Below are positions 7,410 through 15,942 of a DNA stretch of 44,538 nucleotides, piece by piece (position 1 is the first letter of the stretch; the number at the start of each line of letters is the position of its first letter). Source of the stretch: Nocardiopsis potens DSM 45234 (GTDB taxonomy: Bacteria; Actinomycetota; Actinomycetes; Streptosporangiales; Streptosporangiaceae); NCBI RefSeq assembly GCF_000341105.1, contig NZ_ANBB01000055.1:1-44538 (forward strand), written 5' to 3'. The notes beneath the pieces are model-generated. The model searched no databases and was not told where the DNA came from. It saw only the letters and a list, made by a program, of their open reading frames with translations. The position numbers and the translations under genes were made by a program.

Positions 7410-8086
7410 TCCTCCACGGTGACGCCCAGCGCCGCGGCGAAGACGCGCAGCAGGCTCTGCGCGTCCGAGCCGCCCACCACCGCGCCGTCCAGTGCGGCGG
7501 CGCCGCCGATGCCGTGCAGCTCGCAGCCGGTGAACCGGGTGCCCGCCATCGAGGCGCCGCTGAACTGCGCGGCCTCCAGCCGGCAGCCCTCGAACCGGGC
7601 GCCGCGCAGGTCCGCGCGCTGGAAGTTCGCCTCGCGCAGGTCGCAGTCGCGGAAGACCACCCGGACGAACCGGGAGAAGCGGAACGACGCCAGGTCGGCC
7701 TTGCAGCCCTCGAACAGGACCTCGCGCAGCCCGCACTCGGTCCAGGCGGCGCCGGTGAGCCTGCTGCGCAGGAACGCGGTGGTGGAGAAGGCCCCGTCCG
7801 GGAACCGGGCGCCGGCCAGGTCGGCGCCGCGGAACTCGGTGTCGGAGACGTCCGCGCGGAGCAGGACGGTCCCGGCGAGCCGGGTCCGGTCGAACCGGCA
7901 GCCGTCGACCACCGGGTCCTCGGCCCGGAGGGCGGACAGGTCCAGGTCGCCGTAGTCCAGCGCGGTGCGCACCGCGTCGTCGGCGATGCCGTGGCCGGGC
8001 AGGGCGGCGGTCCCGAGCCGCTCGGGCAGCGAGGGCGCCGCCGGCTCGCGGAGCCGGGCGGGTCGCCGGGGGGCGGTTCCGGGCAT
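7406..8086 (-). CDS. Pentapeptide-repeat protein
   Basis: 226 residues from ATG 8086. From about residue 60 on it is an array of A(D/N)LXX-type repeats: [60 protein letters not shown]. These fold as a right-handed quadrilateral beta-helix. Some family members (MfpA, Qnr) mimic DNA and protect gyrase, but most have no known role and nothing here points to a gyrase link. The start is supported by a leaderless-type signal: TAGACT (8099-8094) lies 7 nt before the ATG. The last 20 residues ([16 protein letters not shown]) form a C-terminal helix. It is divergent from hisE. Confidence 0.88.
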   Translation of the reverse strand: MPGTAPRRPARLREPAAPSLPERLGTAALPGHGIADDAVRTALDYGDLDLSALRAEDPVVDGCRFDRTRLAGTVLLRADVSDTEFRGADLAGARFPDGAFSTTAFLRSRLTGAAWTECGLREVLFEGCKADLASFRFSRFVRVVFRDCDLREANFQRADLRGARFEGCRLEAAQFSGASMAGTRFTGCELHGIGGAAALDGAVVGGSDAQSLLRVFAAALGVTVED

Positions 8087-8264
8087 GCCGGCGAGTCTAG
8101 TGTCCTGGGCCGCCGGCCCGGTGGACGCCCGGGGCGAGCGCTCCGCGGGGAGGCCCGTGCGGCGCCGGGCCCGGGGCCGCGTCCGCGCCGAATCCGGGGT
8201 CGCGGTCACGGGCGGGCGCCGGGGCGCCTACCCTGGTAGGGCGAGTCACCTGAGGAAAGTGATG

Positions 8265-8528
8265 ATGAAGACCTTCGAAGAGCTGTTCGCCGAGCTGTCC
8301 GAGAAGGCGCGCACCCGGCCCGAGGGGTCCGGGACGGTCGCGGCCCTGGACGCCGGCGTGCATGCGATCGGCAAGAAGGTCGTCGAAGAGGCCGCCGAGG
8401 TCTGGATGGCCGCGGAGTACGAGTCCGACGAGGCCGCCGCGGAGGAGATCTCCCAGCTCCTCTACCACCTCCAGGTCCTCATGCTGGCGCGCGGGCTGCG
8501 CCTGGAGGACGTCTACAAGCATCTGTAG
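8265..8528 (+). CDS. hisE: Phosphoribosyl-ATP diphosphatase
   Basis: 87 residues, the normal length for stand-alone HisE. It hydrolyses phosphoribosyl-ATP to phosphoribosyl-AMP and diphosphate, step two of histidine biosynthesis. The all-alpha MazG-like fold shows in [26 protein letters not shown] (the Mg2+-binding E-x-x-E-E-A-x-E helix) and [26 protein letters not shown] at 8253-8259 fits ATG 8265 (5-nt gap) better than the adjacent ATG 8262. TACCCT (8229-8234) is a possible -10 box. It is followed by hisG 110 bp downstream, the usual actinobacterial hisE-hisG pair away from the main his operon. Confidence 0.95.
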   Translation: MKTFEELFAELSEKARTRPEGSGTVAALDAGVHAIGKKVVEEAAEVWMAAEYESDEAAAEEISQLLYHLQVLMLARGLRLEDVYKHL

Positions 8529-8638
8529 GCCGGTCCCGGGTCCGCCTTCGGGGCGCGCCGCGCCCCGGGCCCGGTGATCGGCCGCGCCGCCGACGTCCGG
8601 ACGCCGAAGCAGTGACCACCAGCAGAGGAACGCCGCAC

Positions 8639-9493
8639 ATGCCCGACATGCTCCGTATCGCCGTGCCCAACAAGGGCCAGCTCTCCGGTCCCGCCAGCGA
8701 GATGCTCCGCGAGGCCGGCTACCGCCAGCGCAAGGACTCCCGGGACCTCGTCCTGGTCGACCCGGACAACGAGACCGAGTTCTTCTTCCTCCGCCCCAAG
8801 GACATCGCGGTCTACGTCGGCGAGGGGATCCTGCAGGCCGGGATCACCGGCCGGGACATGCTCCTCGACTCCGGCGCCCCGGTGGAGGAGGTGCTCCCGC
8901 TCGGGTTCGGCGGCTCCACCTTCCGGTTCGCCGCGCGCAACGGGTCGTCGATGAAGATCGAGGACCTCGAGGGGAAGCGCGTCGCCACCTCCTTCGAGGG
9001 GCTGCTCGAGCGCTACCTGGAGGAGAAGGGCGTCCGGGCGCGCGTCATCCACCTGGACGGCGCGGTGGAGAGCGCGATCCAGCTGGGCGTGGCCGACGCG
9101 GTGGCCGACGTCGTCTCCACCGGCACCACCCTGCGCAACGCCGGCCTGGAGCTGTTCGGCGACCCGATCCTCACCTCCGAGGCGGTCGTCATCCGCCCGC
9201 GCGGGGCCGGGGAGGACGACAAGGTCGACCGGCTGCTGCGCCGGCTCCGCGGCGTCCTGGTCGCCCGGGACTACGTGATGATGGACTACGACGTGCACGC
9301 GGAGAAGCTGGACACCGCCGTCGCGCTCACCCCCGGCATGGAGGGGCCCACCGTCTCCCCGCTGCACCGCGAGGGCTGGGTGGCCGTGCGCGCCATGGTC
9401 CCGCGCCGCTCCGCCCAGCAGATCATGGACGACCTGTGGCAGCTGGGCGCCCGGGCGATCCTGGTCACCGACATCTACGCCTGCCGCCTCTGA
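8639..9493 (+). CDS. hisG: ATP phosphoribosyltransferase (long form)
   Basis: 284 residues. It condenses ATP and PRPP to phosphoribosyl-ATP, the committed step of histidine synthesis. [15 protein letters not shown] is the typical start, [22 protein letters not shown] the second conserved block, and [18 protein letters not shown] the PRPP-binding loop. The length and the last ~75 residues ([19 protein letters not shown]...[20 protein letters not shown]) show the C-terminal ACT-like domain of the long hexameric form, which is feedback-inhibited by histidine and needs no HisZ. ATG 8639 is chosen because AGAGGAA lies 8 nt upstream; GTG 8612 is in frame but has no ribosome site. Confidence 0.96.
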   Translation: MPDMLRIAVPNKGQLSGPASEMLREAGYRQRKDSRDLVLVDPDNETEFFFLRPKDIAVYVGEGILQAGITGRDMLLDSGAPVEEVLPLGFGGSTFRFAARNGSSMKIEDLEGKRVATSFEGLLERYLEEKGVRARVIHLDGAVESAIQLGVADAVADVVSTGTTLRNAGLELFGDPILTSEAVVIRPRGAGEDDKVDRLLRRLRGVLVARDYVMMDYDVHAEKLDTAVALTPGMEGPTVSPLHREGWVAVRAMVPRRSAQQIMDDLWQLGARAILVTDIYACRL

Positions 9494-9594
9494 GCGCAGG
9501 GACCGGGGAGCCCCGGCCCGGACCGGTCGATAAGTCCAAGATCAACACAGGGTGGGCGCACCTCCGCCGGTTCCGGGCCGGGGAAGGGAGAGCA

Positions 9595-10296
9595 GTGTCG
9601 AAGTCCGCGGAGCCGGAGCCGCAGGTGGTGCACCGAGCCGAGGGGGAGGCCGGCGGCGAGCTGGTGCTCCGGCGGGCGGGTGCGCACTGGGAGATCCTGA
9701 GCAACGGGGTGTTCCTGATGGACACCCGGGACGGGGCCTCGGAGCGGAAGATGGTCCGCGCGGCCCTGGACGCGCTGCCGGAGGGGACCTCCGGCGCCCG
9801 GGTGCTGATCGGCGGGCTGGGCGTGGGCTTCTCCGCGCGCGAGGCGCTGGACCACCCGCGGACCGGCGGGGTCACCGTGGTCGAGCTGGAGCCGAAGGTC
9901 ATCGAGTGGCACTCCGGCCCGCTCGGCGCGGTCGCCGGGCACCTGCCGGACGAGCCCCGGTGCGAGCTGGTCCGCGCCGACCTGGCGGTCTGGCTGGCGG
10001 AGGCGGCCGGCCGCGCCGCCGCCGGCGGCGACCGGTACGACGTGCTCTGCCTGGACACCGACAACGGCCCGGACTGGACGGTGCGCGCGGAGAACGGGCG
10101 GCTGTACGAGCCGGCCGCGCTGGACCTGATCGAGGCGGTCGCGGTGCCGGGCGGCGCGGTCGCGTTCTGGAGCGCGATGCGGGCCCCGGCCTTCGCCGCC
10201 CTGCTGGAGCGCCGGTTCGGCGGGGTCGCCGAGATCTCGGTGCCGGCCCGCGCGGGCGAACCGGACGTCGTCTACCTGGCGCGCACCCGGAGCTGA
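9595..10296 (+). CDS. Spermidine synthase-like methyltransferase-fold protein
   Basis: 233 residues from GTG 9595, preceded by GGGGAAGGGAGAG. The Rossmann core shows as ARVLIGGLGVGFSAREAL (nucleotide loop), VTVVELEPKVIEWH (acidic residue after beta-2) and YDVLCLDTDNGPDW, which resembles the D-x-x-D/DNGP segment of spermidine-synthase homologues. The N-terminal beta-barrel region of true SpeE is shortened (WEILSNGVFLMDTRDGASER), and the protein is some 50 residues shorter than a typical SpeE, so it may not bind putrescine. It sits 101 bp after hisG and may be read through from it. I would call it a SpeE-like protein of unknown substrate. Confidence 0.78.
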   Translation: MSKSAEPEPQVVHRAEGEAGGELVLRRAGAHWEILSNGVFLMDTRDGASERKMVRAALDALPEGTSGARVLIGGLGVGFSAREALDHPRTGGVTVVELEPKVIEWHSGPLGAVAGHLPDEPRCELVRADLAVWLAEAAGRAAAGGDRYDVLCLDTDNGPDWTVRAENGRLYEPAALDLIEAVAVPGGAVAFWSAMRAPAFAALLERRFGGVAEISVPARAGEPDVVYLARTRS

Positions 10297-10448
10297 CCGG
10301 GGCGGCCCGGTTCCGCGAGGGCGGCCCGGCCGCCCGCCGGTGTGGGACTCCCCACCCCGTGCCCGGGGCCCGGGGTCCGCCCCGCCCGCACTCCGCCGCC
10401 TGCGCCGGGCCGCCGGCGGCGAACCCTTGGATCCTACCTAGCGCGTGC

Positions 10449-10490
10449 TTGATAATGCTCATATCGGAATCTGATATTCCTAATAGGAAT
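10449..10490 (+). promoter_or_regulatory. Promoter with phased GGAAT/ATTCC operator
   Basis: TTGATA (10449-10454), 17 bp, TGATAT (10472-10477) fits a housekeeping promoter. Overlapping the -10 box are three 5-bp arms at 10-bp pitch: GGAAT (10466-10470), ATTCC (10476-10480), GGAAT (10486-10490). They form two overlapping perfect inverted repeats with 5-bp spacers. The AT-rich stretch 10438-10500 contrasts sharply with its surroundings. A dimeric HTH repressor is expected, but none is encoded beside it. Confidence 0.6.
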
Positions 10491-10540
10491 ACGATGATCA
10501 CGGTACCCGGGGCGCACCCCGGAGGAAGTGGGCAGAGCAC

Positions 10541-11320
10541 ATGGACAAGGCCGGGATCGGACGACGCTTCACCGGCAGGGCCGGCATCCTCACCGGGGCC
10601 GCGTCCGGGATCGGGCGGGCGACGGCGCTGCGGCTCTCCGCCGAGGGGGCCCGGCTGCTCCTCGTCGACCTCGACGAAGAGGGGCTGGCCGAGACGCTGC
10701 GGCTGATCAGGGAGGAGAACGGCCCGGACGGACCGGAGGCGGTCGTGCACCCCGCCGACGTCTCCGACGAGGCCGCGGTGCGCGGCGCCGTCGAGGCCGC
10801 CGCGGACCGCTTCGGCGCGATCGACCTGCTGATCAATGTGGCCGGCTTCCACAAGGTGGTGCCGCTTGAGGACATCACCCTGGACTACTGGAACCGGCAG
10901 TTCGCGGTGAACGCCGCCGGCACCATGCTGTTCTGCCGGGAGGCCATGCCGCACCTGGAGGCCGCCGGCGGCGTCGTGGTCAACACCGCCTCCACCTCGG
11001 CCACCCACGCCCACCCCGCCATGGCGGCCTACGCCGCCTCCAAGGGGGCGGTGCTGGCCTTCACCCTGAGCCTGGCCGCGGAGGTGTGGAAGCGCGGCGT
11101 CCGGGTGCTGGCCGTCTCCCCGGGCGGGGTCGAGACCCCGCTCACCAACGCGGTCTCCTTCCCGGAGAACGCCGACGGCTCCTACTACGCCCGGATCACC
11201 CCGCCGGTGGCCATGGGCGCGCCGGAGGAGATCGCCGGGGCCATCGCCTTCGCCGCCTCCGACGACGGCGCCTTCGTGCGCGGCGTGGAGCTGCGCGTCG
11301 ACGGCGGCTCGCACGCCTGA
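10541..11320 (+). CDS. SDR family oxidoreductase (FabG/BaiA-like)
   Basis: 259 residues. Classical SDR: GILTGAASGIG (cofactor loop, residues 17-27), LLVDLDEEG with Asp after beta-2 (NAD preference), HPADVSDEAAV, N-V-A-G in the NNAG position, catalytic Ser in NTASTSA, Y-A-A-S-K, and SPGGVETPL. The C-terminus GVELRVDGGSHA is the usual FabG-type ending. The substrate is not inferable; relatives are annotated as 3-oxoacyl-ACP reductases or hydroxysteroid/glucose dehydrogenases. GGAGGAAG lies 12 nt before ATG 10541. The AT-rich, operator-bearing promoter upstream implies an inducible single-gene unit. It is convergent with trx across a strong hairpin. Confidence 0.9.
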   Translation: MDKAGIGRRFTGRAGILTGAASGIGRATALRLSAEGARLLLVDLDEEGLAETLRLIREENGPDGPEAVVHPADVSDEAAVRGAVEAAADRFGAIDLLINVAGFHKVVPLEDITLDYWNRQFAVNAAGTMLFCREAMPHLEAAGGVVVNTASTSATHAHPAMAAYAASKGAVLAFTLSLAAEVWKRGVRVLAVSPGGVETPLTNAVSFPENADGSYYARITPPVAMGAPEEIAGAIAFAASDDGAFVRGVELRVDGGSHA

Positions 11321-11328
11321 GCCGCGAC

Positions 11329-11362
11329 GGGCGGCGGCGCCTTCACCTCGGCGCCGCCGCCC
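11329..11362. terminator. Bidirectional hairpin between SDR and trx
   Basis: A perfect 13-bp G/C stem, GGGCGGCGGCGCC (11329-11341) and its complement (11350-11362), with an 8-nt loop, in the 54-bp gap between convergent genes. There is no U-tract, as is common for actinobacterial terminators. Confidence 0.7.
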
Positions 11363-11374
11363 TCCGACCCGCGC

Positions 11375-11752
11375 TCACGACTGCGCGTCGCCGGACTGCT
11401 GCTTCTCGATCTCCTTGCGGACCTCGTCCATGTCCAGCTCCCGGGCCTGGCCGATCAGGTCGTCCAGGCTCTCCTTGGGCAGCGCGCCGGGCTGGGCGTA
11501 GACCACCGTCTTGTCCCGGACCACCATCAGGGTCGGGATGGAGCGGATGTCGAAGCTCGCCGCGAGCTCCTGCTGGGCCTCGGTGTCGACCTTGGCGAAG
11601 ACCAGGTCCGGGTTCTCCTCGGAGGCCTTCTCGAAGACCGGGGCGAACTGCCGGCACGGACCGCACCAGGAGGCCCAGAAGTCGATCAGCACGAACTCGT
11701 TGTCCGTGAGGGTCTCGTTGAAATTGTCCTTGGTCAGCTCGATGGTGGCCAC
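11375..11752 (-). CDS. trxA: Thioredoxin
   Basis: 125 residues. FVLIDFWASWCGPCRQFAPVFE carries the redox-active Cys30-Gly-Pro-Cys33 motif; FAKVDTEAQQELAASFDIRSIPTLMV supplies the conserved cis-Pro. It reduces protein disulfides in the cytoplasm together with thioredoxin reductase, which is not in this window. The C-terminal tail (LDMDEVRKEIEKQQSGDAQS) is about 15 residues longer than minimal thioredoxins. The start is GTG 11752 with AGGAGAAG a few nt upstream. Divergent from the DUF202 pair. Confidence 0.95.
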   Translation of the reverse strand: MATIELTKDNFNETLTDNEFVLIDFWASWCGPCRQFAPVFEKASEENPDLVFAKVDTEAQQELAASFDIRSIPTLMVVRDKTVVYAQPGALPKESLDDLIGQARELDMDEVRKEIEKQQSGDAQS

Positions 11753-11998
11753 TGCTTCTCCTGAATCTCGTTCGCGGGCCGGTCCCTCGTAGAGCGGTCC
11801 TGCCCGCGGATTCATTCCGCAAGCGCGATCGGCGGCACCGGATTCCCGCTCCGGCCCGGGTTCGGCCGGGCCGGTCCCGATTCCCGACAAAACTACTGAA
11901 CAATACCGACTTGGGAGGAAAAGCCGCAGGTCATTAAGGTCGTCAGCGAGGACCGGAGGGGCCGGGCCGAGACGGATCGGGCGGAGACAGGGGGCGTC

Positions 11999-12370
11999 AT
12001 GGCATCGGGCGCGGAGGACGGGGACGGCGGGCGGAAGGACGCCGGGAGCGAACCGGACTACCGGTTCACCCTCGCCAACGAGCGGACCTTCCTGGCCTGG
12101 ATCCGCACCGCGCTCGCCCTGGTCGCCGGCGCGGTCGCGGTACTGCACCTGGTCCCGCTGGACTGGGCGGACACGCCGCGGCTGGTGGTCGGCTCGACGC
12201 TGACCGCGATGGCGGTGGTGATCACCGTCTACGCGCCGCTGCGCTGGCGCCGGGTGCAGGACGCGATGCGGCACGAGCGCCCGCTCCCGAACGGCCTGCT
12301 CCCGCTGCTCACCGCGCTGGGCGTGGCCCTGGTCTGCATGGTGGTGCTGTTCGGGAACGTGCTCGGATGA
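11999..12370 (+). CDS. DUF202 (YidH-type) membrane protein
   Basis: 123 residues. After an acidic, Gly-rich N-terminus comes YRFTLANERTFLAWIRTALALVAGAVAVLHL, the DUF202 signature (A-N-E-R-T-x-L-A-W-x-R-T) entering the first membrane helix. Two further helices follow (LVVGSTLTAMAVVITVYAPL and LLPLLTALGVALVCMVVLF), with the basic loop RWRRVQDAMRHERPLP between them. The function of the family is unknown. It overlaps the next DUF202 gene by 4 nt (ATGA at 12367-12370), so the two are translationally coupled and may form a hetero-oligomer in the membrane. Confidence 0.9.
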   Translation: MASGAEDGDGGRKDAGSEPDYRFTLANERTFLAWIRTALALVAGAVAVLHLVPLDWADTPRLVVGSTLTAMAVVITVYAPLRWRRVQDAMRHERPLPNGLLPLLTALGVALVCMVVLFGNVLG

Positions 12371-12744
12371 GCCGGCCGGCGGAGGGCGGCGCGCGGCGCG
12401 ACCCCGGGCTGCAGGCCGAGCGGACGCTGCTGGCCTGGCAGCGCACGGTGATCGTGCTGGTGGTCGTGGCCCTGCTCTACGTCCGGGACCCGTTCCAGGA
12501 GGGCGCCCCGCAGGACCCGGGCGGGACGTTCCTCCGGGCGGCCGTGGCGCTGCTGCCGGTGGGGATCGCGATCGCCGCGGCGGTGCACGTGCGGCGCAGG
12601 TGGCGGGCGGACGGCCGCCGGGCGCACGGAGGCGCTGCGCACGGGCCTGCGGCACCGCTCGCACGGAGCTGGATGAGGATTCTGATCAGCGCGGGGACCT
12701 GCGTTTTCGCGATCGCCGTGGCACTGAGCGCGCTGATCGGATGA
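12367..12744 (+). CDS. Second DUF202 membrane protein
   Basis: 125 residues. DPGLQAERTLLAWQRTVIVLVVVALLYVRD repeats the DUF202 signature with W-Q-R-T, then helices FLRAAVALLPVGIAIAAAVHV and ILISAGTCVFAIAVALSALIG. The basic loop between helices 2 and 3 is long and Ala/Gly-rich. The start codon overlaps the upstream stop (ATGA). Paired DUF202 genes of this short-plus-short kind are frequent in actinobacteria; no role is established. Convergent with the epimerase at 12797. Confidence 0.88.
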   Translation: MSRPAEGGARRDPGLQAERTLLAWQRTVIVLVVVALLYVRDPFQEGAPQDPGGTFLRAAVALLPVGIAIAAAVHVRRRWRADGRRAHGGAAHGPAAPLARSWMRILISAGTCVFAIAVALSALIG

Positions 12745-12796
12745 GGGCGGCAGCGCCGCCGGAAGGGGCCGGATGGACGGTGTCCGGCCCGGCTCG

Positions 12797-13792
<996 letters not shown>

Positions 13793-13876
13793 GGTGCCTC
13801 CCCCTCCTGAGGGTCACGGTGTTCCGGTCAGCCCCGGCGCGCATCGGGCCGCACGCCGGGGTCGGTCGGCGCCGCC

Positions 13877-14590
13877 CTAGGCGAGCAGGCGCATGGCGTA
13901 GAAGCCCTCGGCGAGGGCGACCCCGGTCTGCATGCCGCGGAGCACGGCGAGGCTGCGCAGCGTCTGCTCGGACCGGGTGTGCGGGTGCTCGTGGATCTGG
14001 GTCCCGTAGAGGCGCATCGCGGAGAGCTTGGCCTCCATGTCCTCCTCGCCCAGCTCCACCAGGAGGTTCGGGGACGGGGCGGCCTCGTAGCGCCACTGGT
14101 CGGCCGCCTCCTCGTAGGCCAGGACCAGCCGCGGGTGGTGCCGCAGCCGGGTGTTGGACGGCCGCAGCGCGGTGTGCACGGCCTCCGCGGTGACCTGGTG
14201 GTCCTGGTTGTAGCTGGTGCGGTGCGGTGCGATGACGACCGTCGGCCGCAGCTCGGCGATGGAGAGCGGGCTGTTCCGCTCGATCACGTTGGACATCTCG
14301 AACCGGGGCAGCGCGTCGAGCTTGAGGTGGTACTCGTCGCCCGGGAACGCGATGTGCCAGCCGTCCCACCGGAAGTGGTCGGCGACCTCCTTGATCTCCG
14401 CGTACCGCTCGTCGGCGGTGGAGAACCCCTTGGCCGAGTTGTCGGCGGTGTCTCCGACGGTGAGGAACTGGACGTAGACCTCGGCGCCGGCGGCCTTGGC
14501 GCGGTGCATGAGCCCGCCGCAGCCGAGGGTCTCGTCGTCCGGGTGCGGAGCGAAGACGAGGATGCGTTGCTGGGACCAGTCGATCGTCAT
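13877..14590 (-). CDS. PIG-L / LmbE family N-deacetylase
   Basis: 237 residues. RILVFAPHPDDETLGCGGLM contains the zinc-binding and catalytic P-H-P-D-D-E box (15-20); VVIAPHRTSYNQDHQVTAEAV supplies the distal H-x-x-x..D-H zinc-ligand segment. The family removes acetyl groups from N-acetylglucosaminyl compounds (MshB, Mca, GlcNAc-PI deacetylase) or from secondary metabolites. The neighbours (WbqC-like, sugar epimerase, processive glycosyltransferase) argue for a sugar substrate in glycan synthesis rather than mycothiol. It is 119 bp downstream of WbqC; CACTGA-N10-TCAGTG (14628-14649) lies between them. Confidence 0.9.
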   Translation of the reverse strand: MTIDWSQQRILVFAPHPDDETLGCGGLMHRAKAAGAEVYVQFLTVGDTADNSAKGFSTADERYAEIKEVADHFRWDGWHIAFPGDEYHLKLDALPRFEMSNVIERNSPLSIAELRPTVVIAPHRTSYNQDHQVTAEAVHTALRPSNTRLRHHPRLVLAYEEAADQWRYEAAPSPNLLVELGEEDMEAKLSAMRLYGTQIHEHPHTRSEQTLRSLAVLRGMQTGVALAEGFYAMRLLA

Positions 14591-14709
14591 GCGGAGTTCC
14601 TATCCATGGGGGATCGGTCGATGAAGGCACTGACCAGCTATGATCAGTGACGTTCATGCGGGTGTGACGGTTGCCACGCCGAGCACCGGCGACGCCGGAG
14701 CGCACCTGG

Positions 14710-15480
14710 TCAGGCCCCCGGGGCCTCCCCTGTGGCGTCGGCCGCGTCCTCGATGTCCTGCGGAGCGGGCCCGCTCTCCGTGCGGGAGCGGCGGATCAGG
14801 TCGATCCCGGAGGGCCCGGCGTTGAGCAGCAGGTCCAAGGCGGCCATGCGCGGTAGGAACCCGTCCTTTGCCTTCCGGTTGAACTGCGGATACTCCGGGT
14901 GGACGAAGTTCTGCCATTCGACGGCGATGCCGTAGCGCTGGAAGACCCGCTGGTCGACGTAGTCCTGGGCGCCGTCCCCGGAGAGCATCGAGGAGGCCCC
15001 GACCTTCGCCGACAGCTGCGCCAGCAGCTCGCTCTTCTGCCCCGGGAACTCGCCCAGGTCGCTGGCGCGGATGACGGGCGTATCGATGCCGAAGGCGTCC
15101 AGCACCAGCTCCGTGCTGGCCATCGCGAGTTCGTCCAGCCGCTCCCAATCCCGGTCGTACAGCGAGATGACCGCTTCGGCGTACTCGTCCCAGAAAGGCG
15201 CCTTGCGGTAGCAGTGCTCCGCTATGGTCCGCCGGTGTTTGTCCCGCCATGGCCGAGACGTATCTATCTTTTTGTCCATGATTCGCTCGTCCCGGCTCTG
15301 CTGGATCACCGGGACGGTCAGCAGGACCGGTCCGCCCTTGCCCGCGACATAGTTTCGGTTCTGCCATCCTTTGCGTTCATACTGGACATGATCGAGAACG
15401 ATAAAAAGATCCGTTCTGTCGATCTTGTCGATGAGGCCCAGCCAAGGCAGATAGTGCGGCTGGTGCATGGCTACACGCAC
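14710..15480 (-). CDS. WbqC-like family protein
   Basis: 256 residues from GTG 15480, preceded by GGAGAGGAAG. The family hallmarks are the opening MRVAMHQPHYLPWLGLIDKI (H-Q-P-x-Y-L-P-W) and DHVQYERKGWQNRNYV. WbqC-like proteins occur in O-antigen and other glycan or antibiotic-sugar clusters and are suspected acyl- or aminoacyl-transfer enzymes of modified sugars, but no activity is firmly assigned. The codon use in the 5' half includes more A/T-ending codons than its neighbours (TATCTATCTTTTTGTCC region around 15250), which suggests relatively recent acquisition. It is the first gene of a minus-strand series with PIG-L and the epimerase. Confidence 0.85.
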   Translation of the reverse strand: MRVAMHQPHYLPWLGLIDKIDRTDLFIVLDHVQYERKGWQNRNYVAGKGGPVLLTVPVIQQSRDERIMDKKIDTSRPWRDKHRRTIAEHCYRKAPFWDEYAEAVISLYDRDWERLDELAMASTELVLDAFGIDTPVIRASDLGEFPGQKSELLAQLSAKVGASSMLSGDGAQDYVDQRVFQRYGIAVEWQNFVHPEYPQFNRKAKDGFLPRMAALDLLLNAGPSGIDLIRRSRTESGPAPQDIEDAADATGEAPGA

Positions 15481-15942
15481 TGGGCTTCCTCTCCGAGGCG
15501 GGGACTTCACTCGCTGTGTACGGCTGCTCGGAGGCGGGTGCCGCCTCTGTCCTGCGATTGTGCGCCGAGTTCGGGCCTGCGTCCGGTAGGGACACTGCTC
15601 TGTCCGGGTCGTCGTCCGTTTCGTGCGGCCGATCGCCGCTCGAAGACGGCGAATATGTGGAAACTTCGTACACGGGGTGGTTCCGCCCGCCCCTCCAGGT
15701 ATTGCATCAACGGCTCTGGTCCACCGCAAGGCCGACCCCGCGATTCGCGTGGCCTACTTAGGTCGCCCCCGCCGGTGAACTTACAGCCTCGCGGAAACGT
15801 CACCTCAATACTGGCTTTGTCGGTCAAGGTCGGCCCAAAACCGTCCGTCCGATCGCGACCGCTTCGCCTCTGGGGTGTATGAAGTGTCACCAGAGGCCAA
15901 AGACCCTCCAAGTCCCGATTCGCCCGTGTGGAGGAAACCTCG
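15481..15942. other. 462-bp low-GC divergent intergenic region
   Basis: The gap between the divergent WbqC and glycosyltransferase genes has visibly more A+T than the rest of the window (for example 15640-15680 and 15775-15830). I see no credible gene in it on either strand. It should hold the promoters of both transcription units, but no pair of -35/-10 boxes stands out clearly enough to call. Confidence 0.5.

Noticed and set aside
11753-11900. SigR-type promoter for thioredoxin
   Set aside because: GGGAAT words occur on the minus strand upstream of trx, but none is followed at 18-19 bp by a clear GTT -10 element.
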